Below the pieces are notes generated by a model. The model was not told the origin of the DNA. It saw only the letters and a program-made list of their open reading frames with translations, and did not search any database. A stretch of 25,664 nt of DNA from Hyaloraphidium curvatum. Lineage: Eukaryota > Monoblepharomycota > Hyaloraphidiomycetes > Hyaloraphidiales > Hyaloraphidiaceae. How positions within the stretch are numbered: the stretch's first letter is position 1; each line of letters begins with the position of its first letter. Location: NCBI GenBank assembly GCA_025558095.1, contig JAIVFI010000050.1, positions 1 to 25,664 on the forward strand. Direction: 5' to 3'. Positions 1 through 9,275 of the stretch are shown here, in pieces. The position numbers and the translations under genes are program-made.

Positions 1-598
1 CGTCGCGATGTTGCCCAGGGCTGCCACACCGTACTCGGGCGAGTAAACGTGGATGCCCGCAACGCTTGCCAGGGTACCGCCGCGGCGAACGCCAAAGTAC
101 TCGCCCGTGTCGAGCATCCGCGCGTCGAACCAGTTGCCGTCGTAGGCAGCCGAGTAGAGCTCCTCCAGCTCCTTGCAATCGTCCGGCCCGAGGCGCACCG
201 CATCGGAAATGTCTACGCGGTCGAGCTGCGAGGGATCCGCAAGACGCATCTTGACATAGGCTCCGTGCGGCTCCTCCGCATAGTCGGCGAGGGCGTCCAG
301 CACGCCGGGGCTCAGATGCGCGTACATTCTTCGCGGCAACAGATGCAACACGTCCTTCAGCAGCAGCTTCATTCTCTCAGGGTCCTTCGACAGGGCCAGA
401 AACGGGGAGCGCGGTATTCGACGCTCCGGCGTACAGCAACGCGACTTCTAGCAGCTCCTCGCCCTCTTCGAGCCCAAACCACACCGTGTACGACCAGAAA
501 AAGTCGTCCAAATCGCCAATCTGGTAGTCATAGAGCACCGGGTCGCGCCGGAGGAAGGCCGCGAGCCTCTCACGGTCGTGGACCACGACCGCGCGCAT
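1..598 (-). CDS. GNAT-family N-acetyltransferase, 3' end cut by window edge
   Basis: An acyl-CoA-dependent acetyltransferase of the GNAT fold; the substrate is not recognisable. The start chosen is the ATG at 598 (MRAVVVHDRERLAAF); an ATG at 658 would add 20 less protein-like residues. The N-terminal half has DPVLYDYQIGDLDDFFW followed by a hydrophobic strand. The later part, read from the minus strand down to base 1, contains GEYFGVRRGG, then SVAGIHVYSPEYGVAALGNI, which is the strand leading into the acetyl-CoA loop; the loop itself lies beyond the edge. The frame is broken once, at the run of three A (plus strand) at 400-402: one base must be dropped to pass from the upstream to the downstream half. 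About 270 bases separate it from the next gene on the same strand. I am fairly sure of the fold and unsure of the substrate. Confidence 0.75.
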
Positions 599-871
599 CG
601 CGCGTCGGCAGCGCGTCTGTTCCTTCCGTGGGCCCGCGAACTGTCTTGCGTTCGTCACAGTGCAGCAAGTCGTTCTTCATGTGTCGCTATGGACGTCTCC
701 GGCCATGTGGGAGATTCGCCGCAGGAGCCGGCTCGTGAAAAGATTCGACGCAGAATACAACGGCTTCGCCACCGCGCTCAAGCTCCCAAAACACCACGTC
801 CTTGAAAATCTTCTGTCCAAATCCATGCGGCAGCCTTCGAATCATCGAGTTCCCCATCCAGATTCGCGAAA

Positions 872-1245
872 TCACTGAACTCTCCAGAACTCCAGCTGCA
901 TGACAGCTCCAGGTCCCGGCTCGACATGGTGCTTCAGCTTGGGGGTGTGACCGCAGCTTCTCCGGCCCGCACCGGTACAGAAACGTCTCCGCCGCCATCA
1001 ATGCCTTCGAATACAAAGTCCAAGCTGCCCTCCTGGCACACGAGCCTGCCCCACACGCCCGCCGCCGTTGAGTGGGAACGCTTGAAGCCTTGCGGCATCG
1101 ACTCGCCGGTCCACACCGGCATGGTCTTGTAGCAGACGACACCGGGCGGTAGCGAGTAAGGAGGCGGGCCGCAGGTGCCCTGGTCGGCAGAGGTCGGAGT
1201 GGCTTCGGCGCGACCGGAACCCGTCGAGCCAGCGTCGCCTTGCAT
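872..1245 (-). CDS. Small DUF1971 (TehB-like cupin) protein, one frameshift
   Basis: A protein of about 124 residues made of one DUF1971 domain, the small beta-barrel found alone in bacteria and at the C-terminus of some TehB tellurite-resistance methyltransferases. Its biochemical role is not established. The sequence shows LPPGVVCYKTMPVWTGESMP, then AGVWGRLVCQEGSLDFVFEG, and after the break KLKHHVEPGPGAVMQLEFWR, which carries the conserved proline/histidine end of the domain. The start is the ATG at 1245; about 35 Ser/Gly/Thr-rich residues precede the domain. One base is missing in the C run at 941-945: without correction the frame stops at 934, with it the domain finishes at the TGA at 872-874. 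No methyltransferase domain is present. It is divergent from the alcohol dehydrogenase, 175 bases away. A stand-alone DUF1971 protein in a fungus may come from bacterial transfer. Confidence 0.75.
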
Positions 1246-1420
1246 GACGGCACGACGGAAGAAAACGCGTCTGAATTCAGGCTGCGTGGAGCGCTGCACG
1301 CGTCCGCTGCATGAGCTAGTAGTAGCTGAGCGCTCTGCGAGTGTCGATACGCGGAGTGAGTGGACGCGTCGCGCCGCTTGCAAACTCCGTTGCTGTGTCT
1401 CCCACTCCCCACTTGCAGCA
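1246..1420. promoter_or_regulatory. Divergent promoter region between DUF1971 gene and Fe-type ADH
   Basis: This 175-base gap separates two start codons pointing away from each other and so must hold both promoters and 5' leaders. It is less GC-rich than the flanking coding sequence and ends in a pyrimidine-rich stretch (CTCCCACTCCCCAC) just before the dehydrogenase ATG, as is common in fungal leaders. I see no convincing TATA box or named binding site. The assignment rests on position only. Confidence 0.45.
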
Positions 1421-2658
1421 ATGTCGATCCGCCCGGGCCGTACGGTGATCGCCAAGACCGAGGAGGTCGTCTACGGCCAGCCGGCCGCGTCGGCGGTGCC
1501 CGAGCTTGCGCGCCGGCGCGGCGCCAGGCGCGTGCTGGTCATGGCGTCGGGCACCCTCAATCGCACCACCGACGCCGTCAAACGCGTCGTCGAGGCGCTG
1601 GGTGACATGTACGCCGCGACCTTCGATACGGTTCCCGCGCACACGCCCCGCTCGGCCGTCATTGCGGCCGCCGCGCTCGCCCGCGAGTTCGGCATTGACA
1701 CCATCGTGACTGTCGGGGGCTCAGTGACGGACGCGGGGGGCCGGGGGAGGTCTGTCTCTCCAACGACGTGACCGACGTCGACGCGATGGACCCCCTCCTC
1801 GCCGGCCCGGTCAAGCCTCCTACCGTTCGCTCGATCGCCGTGCCCACCACGCTCTCCGCCGGCGAGTTTTCGGCCATCGCGGGCGTGACCAACGAGAAGA
1901 AGCGCGCCAAGGAGCTCTTCAACCACCCGCTCTGCGCCCCGGCCGCCGTGGTGCTCGACGCCGAGATCACCCTGCACACGCCGCAGTGGCTGTTTATCAG
2001 CACCGGCATCCGCGCCGTCGATCACTGCGTCGAAGGATATTGCTCCTCCGCACCGTCGCCTTACGCCGACGGCCAAGCTCTGCACGCTTTGAAGCTGCTT
2101 TCTTCCGGCCTGCTGAAGGTCACCCAGAACCCGCAGGACCTGGACGCGCGGCTCCAGTGCCTGATCGGATGCTGGCTGTCCATGACTGGCGTCGCGACGG
2201 GGGTGCCCATGGGTTGCAGCCACGGCATTGGTGCGTGTCCTGCGAGATCGATCTGTCGCAGTTGTGCTGATCGTGAGCTGCCACTGACAGGATACGTCCT
2301 CGGAGGCGCGTTCGACGTCCCGCATGGGCACACCTCCTGCGTCATGCTCCCCGCCGTCATGAAGTGGAACAAGCCCGCCAACGCCGCCCGCCAGGCCGAC
2401 ATCGTCGCCGCTCTCGGCGGCAAGCCGGGCGACGACGCCGGGGACCTGCTGCACAAGCTGATCGCCGCGCTGGGGATGCCGAGGAGCCTCAAGGCCGTCG
2501 GCGTGGGGAAGGACAAGTTCGCGTTCGTGGCGATGCGGGCGATGAAGACCAACTGGGTGCCCAGGAACCCGAGGAAGGTGGAGTCGCAGGCGCAGGTGCT
2601 GGAGATTCTCGAGATGGTTGCGGATGATGATGCTTGGCCGCCGGCGGCGAAGATCTAG
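1421..2658 (+). CDS. Iron-containing-type alcohol dehydrogenase (DHQS-like fold), one intron
   Basis: NAD(P)-dependent dehydrogenase of the group III 'iron' ADH family, probably cytosolic; the substrate is unknown. Exons are 1421-2230 and 2291-2658, giving about 392 residues, the usual family length. The 60-base intron has a GTGCGT donor and a GACAG acceptor and joins SHGIG to YVLGGAFDVPHGHTSC. Visible motifs: GIDTIVTVGGSVTDAG (nucleotide-binding loop), PTTLSAGEFSAIAGVTNEKK, TGIRAVDHCVEGYCSS and the C-terminal VPHGHTSCVMLPAV helix. One base is missing near 1733-1748, right after the nucleotide loop; there the lysine expected in GGSxxDxxK is not seen, so that stretch is doubtful. In classical metal-dependent members an Asp lies four residues before the His of TGxDALTH; here that Asp position is Arg (GIRAVDH), so iron binding may be altered. 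Start at ATG 1421. Confidence 0.88.
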
Positions 2659-2735
2659 GTGAAGGCACGTTTGCATCTGCGTTTCAAGTTTGAATCCGCG
2701 GCGTGACCGCTCAAATCTTCGCACATCACGCAACA

Positions 2736-3425
2736 ATGCGGACGCGTTTCCGTCGTCTGCTGCTTTGCGTCCTGCTTTTCATTCCTCTCTCTCTTACGAC
2801 GCGGGCCCATGTACCGGAAGAGCAACATCCGGTTGCCGGAGACGACGCGTCCCACTTCCTCACCCTCTGGCTTCGGCCTGCGTCCCCAGACCTCGACGAG
2901 TTCCTGTACCGGATCATTGCCAGCGAATGTCGATCGCTGGTGGGCGCGTCGGCGCCCTTCACTCCCCACGTGACGCTCTTCTCACTCTCGGACGAGGCAT
3001 TTCGGGACACGCCCGTCGACGACGCGATTGAGACGCTCCGGAAAGCCATTCACGCGTGGCGCGCCCGCATTGGCCGCACGGACCCCGGACCATTGGAAAT
3101 CGTCTCCCTCGGCCCACGTGCCGGCCCCACGGACGACTTTTGGGAATGCGTGATGCTGCTCTTCACGCAATCTCCGGACCTCGACGAGCTCCGCGCGGCG
3201 GTGCAGGAGTCCTTCGGCGCGGCACGCACACCATTTCAGCCACATTTATCGCTCGTGTATGGGGACTTCACTGCGGAAAAGCGGGACGCGATCGCGGCTG
3301 AGTTGGGTCGGACGGTCGGGAACGATCTTTCGGGGCCCGTGGCCTTCGACAGAGTGGAGCTCTGGCGATGCGGGATTGAGAAGAGGACTGAGGATTGGAT
3401 CAAGCTAGGCGAGGTGTTGCTATAG
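2736..3425 (+). CDS. Secreted 2H-superfamily cyclic phosphodiesterase
   Basis: A 229-residue protein of the 2H phosphoesterase superfamily, closest in layout to plant and yeast cyclic phosphodiesterases that open cyclic nucleotide phosphates. The two catalytic H-x-[ST] motifs are intact: PHVTLFS (His78, Thr80) and PHLSLVYGD (His170, Ser172). Between them lies a typical hydrophobic strand, DDFWECVMLLFTQSPDLDEL. The N-terminus MRTRFRRLLLCVLLFIPLSL followed by TTRAH is a good signal peptide with a basic n-region and hydrophobic core, which suggests entry into the secretory pathway; most characterised relatives lack one. The start is the only ATG before the domain. No frameshift and no intron. 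It ends 98 bases before the next gene on the same strand. Family assignment is secure; the physiological substrate is not known. Confidence 0.85.
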   Translation: MRTRFRRLLLCVLLFIPLSLTTRAHVPEEQHPVAGDDASHFLTLWLRPASPDLDEFLYRIIASECRSLVGASAPFTPHVTLFSLSDEAFRDTPVDDAIETLRKAIHAWRARIGRTDPGPLEIVSLGPRAGPTDDFWECVMLLFTQSPDLDELRAAVQESFGAARTPFQPHLSLVYGDFTAEKRDAIAAELGRTVGNDLSGPVAFDRVELWRCGIEKRTEDWIKLGEVLL

Positions 3426-3523
3426 ACCTTCTTGCCTCCTCCTTTCTTGTCGCAAGCAACGCCACCGCGAGGTCCCTTGCCCTTTGCCCGCCTGCGCCTG
3501 CCCACCCCCCCACGCCGAACGCG

Positions 3524-4523
3524 ATGTCGCTCACCAACGAGCCCTTCAACATCTTCGCCCCCATCGGCGAGGTCCGGCAGACGGTCGTTCTGCCCATCCC
3601 GATGCCACCTGCCCCTGCGGCGCGGCCCCCGCCGAAGCTGGATCCCGAAGTCATCCGGCGGTACCGGGAGGACGGGGTGGCCGTCCTTCGAGGTGCGATC
3701 GACAAACCTTGGATAGACTTTCTTCGGGCTATCGTGGAGAACGCCATGGCGACGAGCCAGGACGGTGGGAGACACCGGCACGCAATGCCATTTTGGCTCA
3801 CCACGGCGAACAGCGAACCTCGGGGCGAACTACACAAAGGAAGGCGGGCCTGGCAAGTTCTATCACGAAATCGATGTTTGGCGCCGCCTGGCTCCGGCCA
3901 TGGAGTGGATTCGCGGCGGACCGATGGGCGAGCTGGCTGCCAAGCTCATGGGGAGCAAGTACTCGTGCTTCCTCTACGACCAGCTCTTCGTGAAGGAACC
4001 CAAGACGGAAGACGAAACGCCCTGGCACCAGGACCGCCCGTACTGGGCAGTCACCGGCGACATGGTGATCTCGTTCTGGATTCCCCTGGATCCCGTCGAC
4101 GCCAAGACTTGCGTCCAATACGTCCGCGGCTCGCACCGCTGGCAGGAGCACAACCCCCGCACCTTCCGCCCCGGGAACGCCCCGTACCGTGCCGGACTCC
4201 CTCTCCTCCCGGACCTGGACTCGCCCGAGGAGCAGAAGAAGCACGAGTTTCTGTCTTGGGACATGGAGCCCGGCGACGTGATCGTGTTCAACGCGATGAC
4301 CGTTCACGGCAGCAAGGGCAACCTCAGGTCCGACACCAGGAGGCGCGCGTGGGCGTTCAGGTTCGTGGGCGAGGACCACGGATTCTGCGATCAGCCTGGC
4401 CGGCAGTGGGGCTGGCCGGTGACGGACATGTGGAAGGAGGGCTACAAGGCCGGCAGCAAGATTGTCGGGCACCGAGATCATCCTGTGGTCTACGAGGAGA
4501 AGGAAGGCGGGGCCAAGCTGTAG
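3524..4523 (+). CDS. Phytanoyl-CoA dioxygenase (PhyH) family Fe(II)/2-oxoglutarate oxygenase
   Basis: A non-haem iron, 2-oxoglutarate-dependent hydroxylase of the PhyH family, 316 residues. Exons are 3524-3764 and 3814-4523. The 49-base intron (donor GTGGGA, branch-like CTCAC, acceptor ACAG) joins MATSQD to NLGANYTKEGGPGKF and restores a continuous frame. Iron ligands are visible: His152 and Asp154 in ETPWHQDRPYW, and the distal His245 in MTVHGSKGN; Arg256-258 (DTRRRAWAFRF) can hold the 2-oxoglutarate carboxylate. SFWIPLDPVDAKTCVQYV is the usual core strand pair. The first 40 residues are Pro-rich and resemble no targeting signal I recognise. The family acts on phytanoyl-CoA, fatty acyl groups, mycotoxin precursors and other small molecules, so the substrate cannot be named. 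Clean reading frame throughout. Confidence 0.92.
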
Positions 4524-4656
4524 TCGAGTGCGCGGCTGGCTCGTTGTTGGTACAAGTAGCGTGTGTGAATGTCGTTCAATCAAATGTGATCTTTGCTATG
4601 TACAGGCTCGCTTTCAAGTTTATCCAATTGCCAAGAACGCAGAGCTACCAGCTTGC

Positions 4657-5537
4657 TCAGCACCCTGGCGTCGGAACGGGCACATCCGGGTTCAGGAGCT
4701 TCCAGCCCCTGGAGCACCAGTGGTTGGGGTCGGAGTAGCCGGAAGTCTTCCAAATCCGGTAGTGGAGAGCCCCGCACTCAAAGTAGGGGGATTTGTCGGT
4801 CCCGCTCGCGGCCAGCTTCTCGCAGCAGGATTTCGGGACCCAGATGCAGTCCCAAGAGTTGGTGGCCATGCAGCCGATCTGCCCGTATTGCGTGCGCTTC
4901 ACTGGAGTCCAAGCGTCCTTGCCGCTCTCGTCCTGCAGGCAACCCCACGACGAGCCGGGATAGCTGGGGCCGTCTTTGGGCGCAACGCAAGTAGCGTAAG
5001 GGCGCGTGTCGACCGGCAGACGAGGGTAGCTGACGTGATCCGAAGGGCAATTCGGGTTCGGCAGGGGAATGCCACCTCCGTCCAAGTTGCCGGTGCACGT
5101 GGTCGGCGCCGGGTAGCCCAGAATGTAGACATCGTGAACGGTCTTGCACCACCCATCTGTGGGGTCATAGGGGCACGCGATGGTCCCGGTAGGCTCGACC
5201 GTGCGCGGCCGAGGCCTGGTGCAGGCGTCGTCCAAGAAGAATGTGCATTGCCCCTTCGATCCGGCGCAGCCCAGCTGGTAGAACTGGAAAGTGCCGAAGA
5301 AGAACGCCGCGTCAGAGCACGAGTACATGCACTTCTTTTCGTTCTGTAGGCCTGGACGTCACGGAGTTCACCTGGACAGCGTCGCGACTCGCTCACCGGA
5401 TACGAGGTTCGGCGGTGCCGCGAGAAAGAGCCCAACGATGCGCCGTGGGGGCTCGCTGGAGTGTCTACCAGAGGCATAGCAAAGGTTTCGGTCGCCGCCA
5501 GGCAAAGGGCGACGAGGGTGGCGAGAGATGCTCTCAT
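4657..5537 (-). CDS. Secreted cysteine-rich protein of unknown family
   Basis: I do not recognise this family. The product is about 275 residues from exons 5537-5397 and 5343-4657. The 53-base intron has donor GTGAGC and acceptor CTACAG and joins TSYP to NEKKCMYSCSDAAFF. The N-terminus MRASLATLVALCLAATETFA is a clear signal peptide; an upstream in-frame ATG at 5567 would extend it by ten residues. The mature part holds 18 cysteines, an even number consistent with disulphides, spread through Gly/Pro/Asp/Trp-rich sequence such as DGWCKTVHDVYILGYP, SSWGCLQDESGKDAWTP and TNSWDCIWVPKSCCEKL. There is no membrane segment and no GPI-type tail; it ends NPDVPVPTPGC. It is likely extracellular or wall-associated. 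It is convergent with the PhyH gene, 133 bases apart. Clean frame. Confidence 0.75.
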
Positions 5538-6176
5538 TGTTTGGTCGAAGACACGATTGTTTGTCACGGACGGAGCGATGGAAAGCAGGTTCGTTGGAGA
5601 AACTGAATGCGATGCAGAGTCACGGGACGCAGTCTTATAGTGAGTCGGGGCAGCGCCACGCTCCTGTTTCGGCGCAAGGGTCCGAACGATCCGCAGTTGT
5701 TCGAGCCTCGGAATCGTGGGGTCCTTTGACTCAGACCAGGGTGGCGCAGGCCCTGTCCCCCTTCTGCTGGAGTCTCGTAAAAAGTTGAGGAGGACGAGAA
5801 CCTTCTTTCCCTGACTCTGCTACATCAGCGTCGAACCCCGGACCGGGCTGGGTGACTTGGCGTGATGGAATTCCTTGTGCGAGCATCCTGTCCAGCGGAC
5901 AAAGGTCGGTATAGAATCAGCGGCCTGTACTTCAATAGCAATAGATCCAGCCCGAGGCCTTCTTTGGCAAGAAACACGAAGATTTGGGGAGCGAGCCTGC
6001 GCGCGTGTCCGGCTGCCGCGTGCGCCGATCCGCAGCGATCCGCAGTCGCCCCCGCTCGATTTCGCTGTTGCGGACCGCGCCGTCTGCTTCGGACTCGTCA
6101 ACGATGCTCTGACTATTGTTCTGCGGTGAGCAACCCCGGGGCCGTTCGCGATGCAAGGCCTCTGACCCTCCCCAGG
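5538..6176. other. Gene-poor stretch upstream of the cysteine-rich gene
   Basis: This stretch should contain the promoter of the cysteine-rich gene at its left end. Open frames here overlap on both strands, have no recognisable motif and look like by-products of GC-rich sequence. I see no RNA gene, no repeat and no splice-connected coding signal. Confidence 0.4.
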
Positions 6177-6299
6177 GATCGCCTTCGTCGCCGAAAAGGT
6201 GTCGAACAAGGTGTCCCGCTCCCGCGCGCAGGCCAAGGCGTGCAGCGGCTCCAAGAAACCCGCCATGGTCACCCTTCCTGCCCCGCCGAAACCGCGGTC
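6177..6299 (-). pseudogene. Possible remnant of a serine beta-lactamase-like hydrolase
   Basis: Read on the minus strand, about 40 residues end in ERDTLFDTFSATKAI. This closely resembles the block around the catalytic S-x-x-K of the beta-lactamase/transpeptidase-like serine hydrolases (LACTB, EstB-like): D-T-x-F-x-x-x-S-x-T-K. Ahead of it, GRVTMAGFLEP can be matched loosely to the G-x-x-D-P strand of that family. Beyond the block on either side, no frame continues the domain and no splice sites rescue it, so this looks like a fragment. It could also be a chance match in GC-rich sequence. Confidence 0.3.
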
Positions 6300-6556
6300 G
6301 GCGAGTCTGGACGGCGTCGAACCTCTTCCGGCCTACTCTCTCCAACCAAGGGCCGGAGAAGTTGCGGCTTTGGCTCGGGCTTGAGTTTTCGTACGGCCGA
6401 GGATAGAGCAACGCGCCGCGTCATGATCCGCGCCCGGAAACCTGGGCGGGCTGCGGGGAATCTCCTTGCGACGTGTAGCTCGTACCCCTGCCTGTTGTGA
6501 CGCGAATCGACCCCCTTTTCTGCTCAAAGTCTCCTCCTGTTTGGCGTGATTCTCAT

Positions 6557-8243
6557 CTATGGCTCAGACTCAAACGCTCCACGGCCATGTCTATGACCTC
6601 GCGCGCCAGGACAACGCACCTCCGGACGTTCGTCAGGTCGTGCGGGGAAATCGTGCCCGAGGTAGCTGCGGAGCGCGAAGCTTGTGGCTGGCAAAGGCAG
6701 CCGGTCAAGAGAGGCGAGACGTGGAAGCTCAACAAAGCCGACCTTTGCGAGGAACGCCTCGAGCTCGTTGCGCCAGGCGCCGCACCAGGATATGACGAGC
6801 TCCTTCGCACTTCTATCCAGGCTCTCGATCCAGCCATCGACGGTCACGGGATCCTCGTTTTCTTCGGCCCTGGCCTGCAGCAATCGCCTCCGGGCAAACT
6901 CCAGGAGCTTGTCGTGAGCTCCGCGTGGATGCACGAAGAGGTAGTCCCGCTCCTGCTCGTTGGGCTCCGGGCCGTCGTCCAAGCCAGCTGGCAACGGCCA
7001 GAGGTACCCGCTCCCTCCCATCTCATCGTCCTGTTCCAGACCTCGATGTATGCGCGGTCCGGTCTTTCGGGGTCGTCCGCGCGGCCAACGAACGGGACAA
7101 AACCCCATTCGCAGAATCCCATCACGCTTCCCACGTGGCCGTACCAGTTGAAAACTTGCTGCCCGGCGGCCACGGCTCCAGGGACGGCGAGGTGATAGCA
7201 GCCTGCATGGGGACCCGACGGATGGTAGGTCACCTGTAAATGGGGTGCGGAAGGCGCGGGCAGATGGTTGAGGAAGTCAGCGCCCGGAACGAGAGCAAAG
7301 CTGATGTTGGCATGGTGCGAGGGAAGATTCAGGGAGAATATGCGGGTGTTGACTGAAAGCCAAGCCCAAATGAAAGAGTCCCAAGGCAAGGCTCTGCCGA
7401 CATGGCGTGCGCGCTTTCCGGGCCGAGGTCGCGGGCGTTTGTTCGGCGGCCCTTCCGTGGCGTCCTCCGCCAGCCCGAGCATGGCCGAGCCTTCGACGTC
7501 CACCAGAAGGGATTCGAACGAGGGAATGGTTGACGCCAACTCTCCCGCAAGTCGAGAACACATTCGCCAATCCGACGCAATGGCTCGTGCCATACTGTCG
7601 CGCTTTCGCGCCAGCCTGACGAGCGGATGGTCGTCTCCGGCGGCGTTGATGCTGTTCAGATCTGCAGAGACAACGCACGAAGGAACACTTAACAATAGAG
7701 CGCACCGCTCGTCAGCCTTCTCTGCACCGGCCGGCAGCAGAGGCGAAGATGACCACGACGCAGGAACGCCGGAATGGTCTTTTGGCAGGGAGTCGATGTA
7801 CGGCTTCCACTTTGAACGTTCGCCGAGCGACGTTCGTAGCAAAGGAAAAGAGCAAGAGCCTGGTGTTCCGACAGCGCAGGCTCAAAGTCGGTCATTCCCC
7901 ACGACTCGGCCGCCTTTTGCGCCGTGATCACGAAAGCCCAGGGCACACGCAGCACGCATTCGCCGGGCGCGAGGGCGCGTTCGGCAACGACGCCGCGCAG
8001 AGTCCCTCCGCCTGGCAGCTCAACTATCGCCGGGCGCAGGGGAGAACCCGGAAACGTCCTGAGGAAAGCGCCGAGCGCGGCCGAGAACTCGGCGTCCGTA
8101 GTGGGCACGTTGAGCAGCGTCGAAGAAAGGGCGTCCGAGGAGCTCGACGCGTCCGAACCGTCCATGTCCGACGCGTCCTCTTCGGCCTCAGGTGAGCCGC
8201 TCTCTTCCTCATCTTCGGCGAAAGCGGCGACGTGCGGCTCCAT
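6557..8243 (-). CDS. SET-domain lysine methyltransferase, SETD6/Rubisco-LSMT type, two frameshifts
   Basis: A protein lysine N-methyltransferase using S-adenosylmethionine, about 562 residues after two single-base corrections. Order: an acidic Ser/Asp-rich N-terminus (residues 10-40), the start of the SET fold (RGVVAERALAPGECVLRVPW, about 83-102), the family's ERSKWKPYIDSLP block (about 141-154), an inserted region with a basic NLS-like stretch (KRPRPRPGKRAR), WLSVNTRIFSL, then PGADFLNHLP (Asn326-His327, cofactor site) and FNWYGHVGSVMGF with Tyr368. The C-terminal helices (RRLLQARAEENEDP and following) match the Rubs-subst-bind region of this group. Breaks: one base missing at about 7830 inside YERSLGER, and one missing at about 7031, inside VWNRDDEMGG. 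Both sit in otherwise conserved sequence. Targets of fungal relatives include ribosomal proteins and elongation factors; which applies is unknown. Confidence 0.85.
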
Positions 8244-8410
8244 GATTCGGTACGAGAACGCGTCGCGGGCAGAACGGGACGCGGGGACCTTTCACTCACT
8301 TTTCAGATCCCCCTTTTCGCGGTCACCTTCAAAGATCCAACTGAAAGGACCAAAGAGAGAAAGTGACATCTTTTCAAAGACAATGTAATGACTCCATCAA
8401 CGATTCGCGG

Positions 8411-9275
8411 CTAAATGTTCTCGGAGAGCCTGAAATCGTCGCTTCTTTGCAGCGTTGCTTCGAGGTGATGCGTGAGCTGAGGCGTGGTCGTCGTCGCCAT
8501 CGCCATGGTGTAGTGCAGCGACGGCGGGTCGTCTGGACCGGCACCAGGAATCAGCTTGTATACCCTGTGGTTGGCAGTCGCGTGAGATGGAATCAATTAC
8601 GGTCAAGTCAAGCAGTCGCGCACCGTTTCGTTGCCGTCACAAACGGAGGCCGGGCCGTCGAAGTCCTCGCTGCGCCCTTTTCGTCCTTCATCTCTATGGT
8701 GAAGCTCTTGGCCTGCGGATCCAGCCGGCCTTCCTCGACCGAAGCGAGGCCTGTCAAAAATCAAGAGATCAGGAGGGCGACTTGGCCGAGTGTCGACTGC
8801 GCACGGACCATTCGGCTGCGCCAGAACGAGCTCCACCTTCGTGCCCCCGTCCGGAGTCGGTCCAAGCACCCTCAAGAAGCCCGACTCTGCGTGGAAAGGT
8901 GCGTTGTTCTTCCCAGGATTCCAGGTGTTCTGACTGGGGCCGATGAGCTCAGAATGCCATCTCGTTTCTTGCGAATCCTCACGTGTAGAAGAGATACTTG
9001 GCTCCCGGATAGCCCCAAAAGGTTATCTGCTCGACGTAGCTCCGGGGAGGGTCAGCTGCGTCTTCCGCGACACGGAGTCTCGCCGGATCCCACTCAAAGT
9101 CCTTGATAGTCGGGTAAACGCCCTTGCCGTTGCCGCGCCATGTTCCGATGAGCCAGGAAGCGGGCGCTTCGGGGCTGTAGAGCGCCGGGTTGGCGTGTGT
9201 GTGCAGGACTGGGAGCGCCGGTCGCGGAGTCGATTCAGTCGATTCCCGACTCCGGTGGGCGTCCGTGGCGCGGCG
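8411..9275 (-). CDS. Nitrobindin-like haem protein (DUF1794/THAP4 C-terminal type), three introns
   Basis: A small beta-barrel haem protein of the nitrobindin family; characterised members bind NO and isomerise peroxynitrite. No single long open frame shows it: it appears only when three introns are removed, at 8934-8982 (49 nt), 8751-8808 (58 nt) and 8565-8623 (59 nt), each GT-AG and phase-consistent. The joined protein has the signature LIGTWRGNGKGVYPTIKDFE, then YVEQITFWGYPGAKYLFYT, the strand HAESGFLRV, KVELVLAQPNGLASVEEG, FTIEMKDEKG, and the C-terminal PSLHYTMAMATTTT with QLTHHLEATLQRS, whose His is the expected haem ligand. It stops at the TAG at 8411-8413. The start is unresolved: the frame is open back to a TGA at 9276-9278 without an ATG, although an in-frame ATG sits at 9293 just upstream. 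A further 5' exon or a small error is likely. Confidence 0.85.

Noticed and set aside
660-878. A 72-residue plus-strand frame and an overlapping minus-strand tail between the GNAT and DUF1971 genes
   Set aside because: Composition is protein-like on both strands but there is no motif, splice link or conserved start; it is left as intergenic.
1471-2736. A 421-residue minus-strand open frame opposite the alcohol dehydrogenase
   Set aside because: Mirror of strongly biased codons in the plus-strand gene, which has clear family motifs and a good intron.
1245-4523. A dehydrogenase-phosphodiesterase-PhyH biosynthetic cluster
   Set aside because: The genes are adjacent and on one strand, but there is no backbone enzyme, transporter or shared promoter motif to support a pathway.
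7673-7704. GTTAAG...CTGCAG on the minus strand as an intron in the SET gene
   Set aside because: Only 32 bases, not a multiple of three, and the sequence reads through in frame without it.
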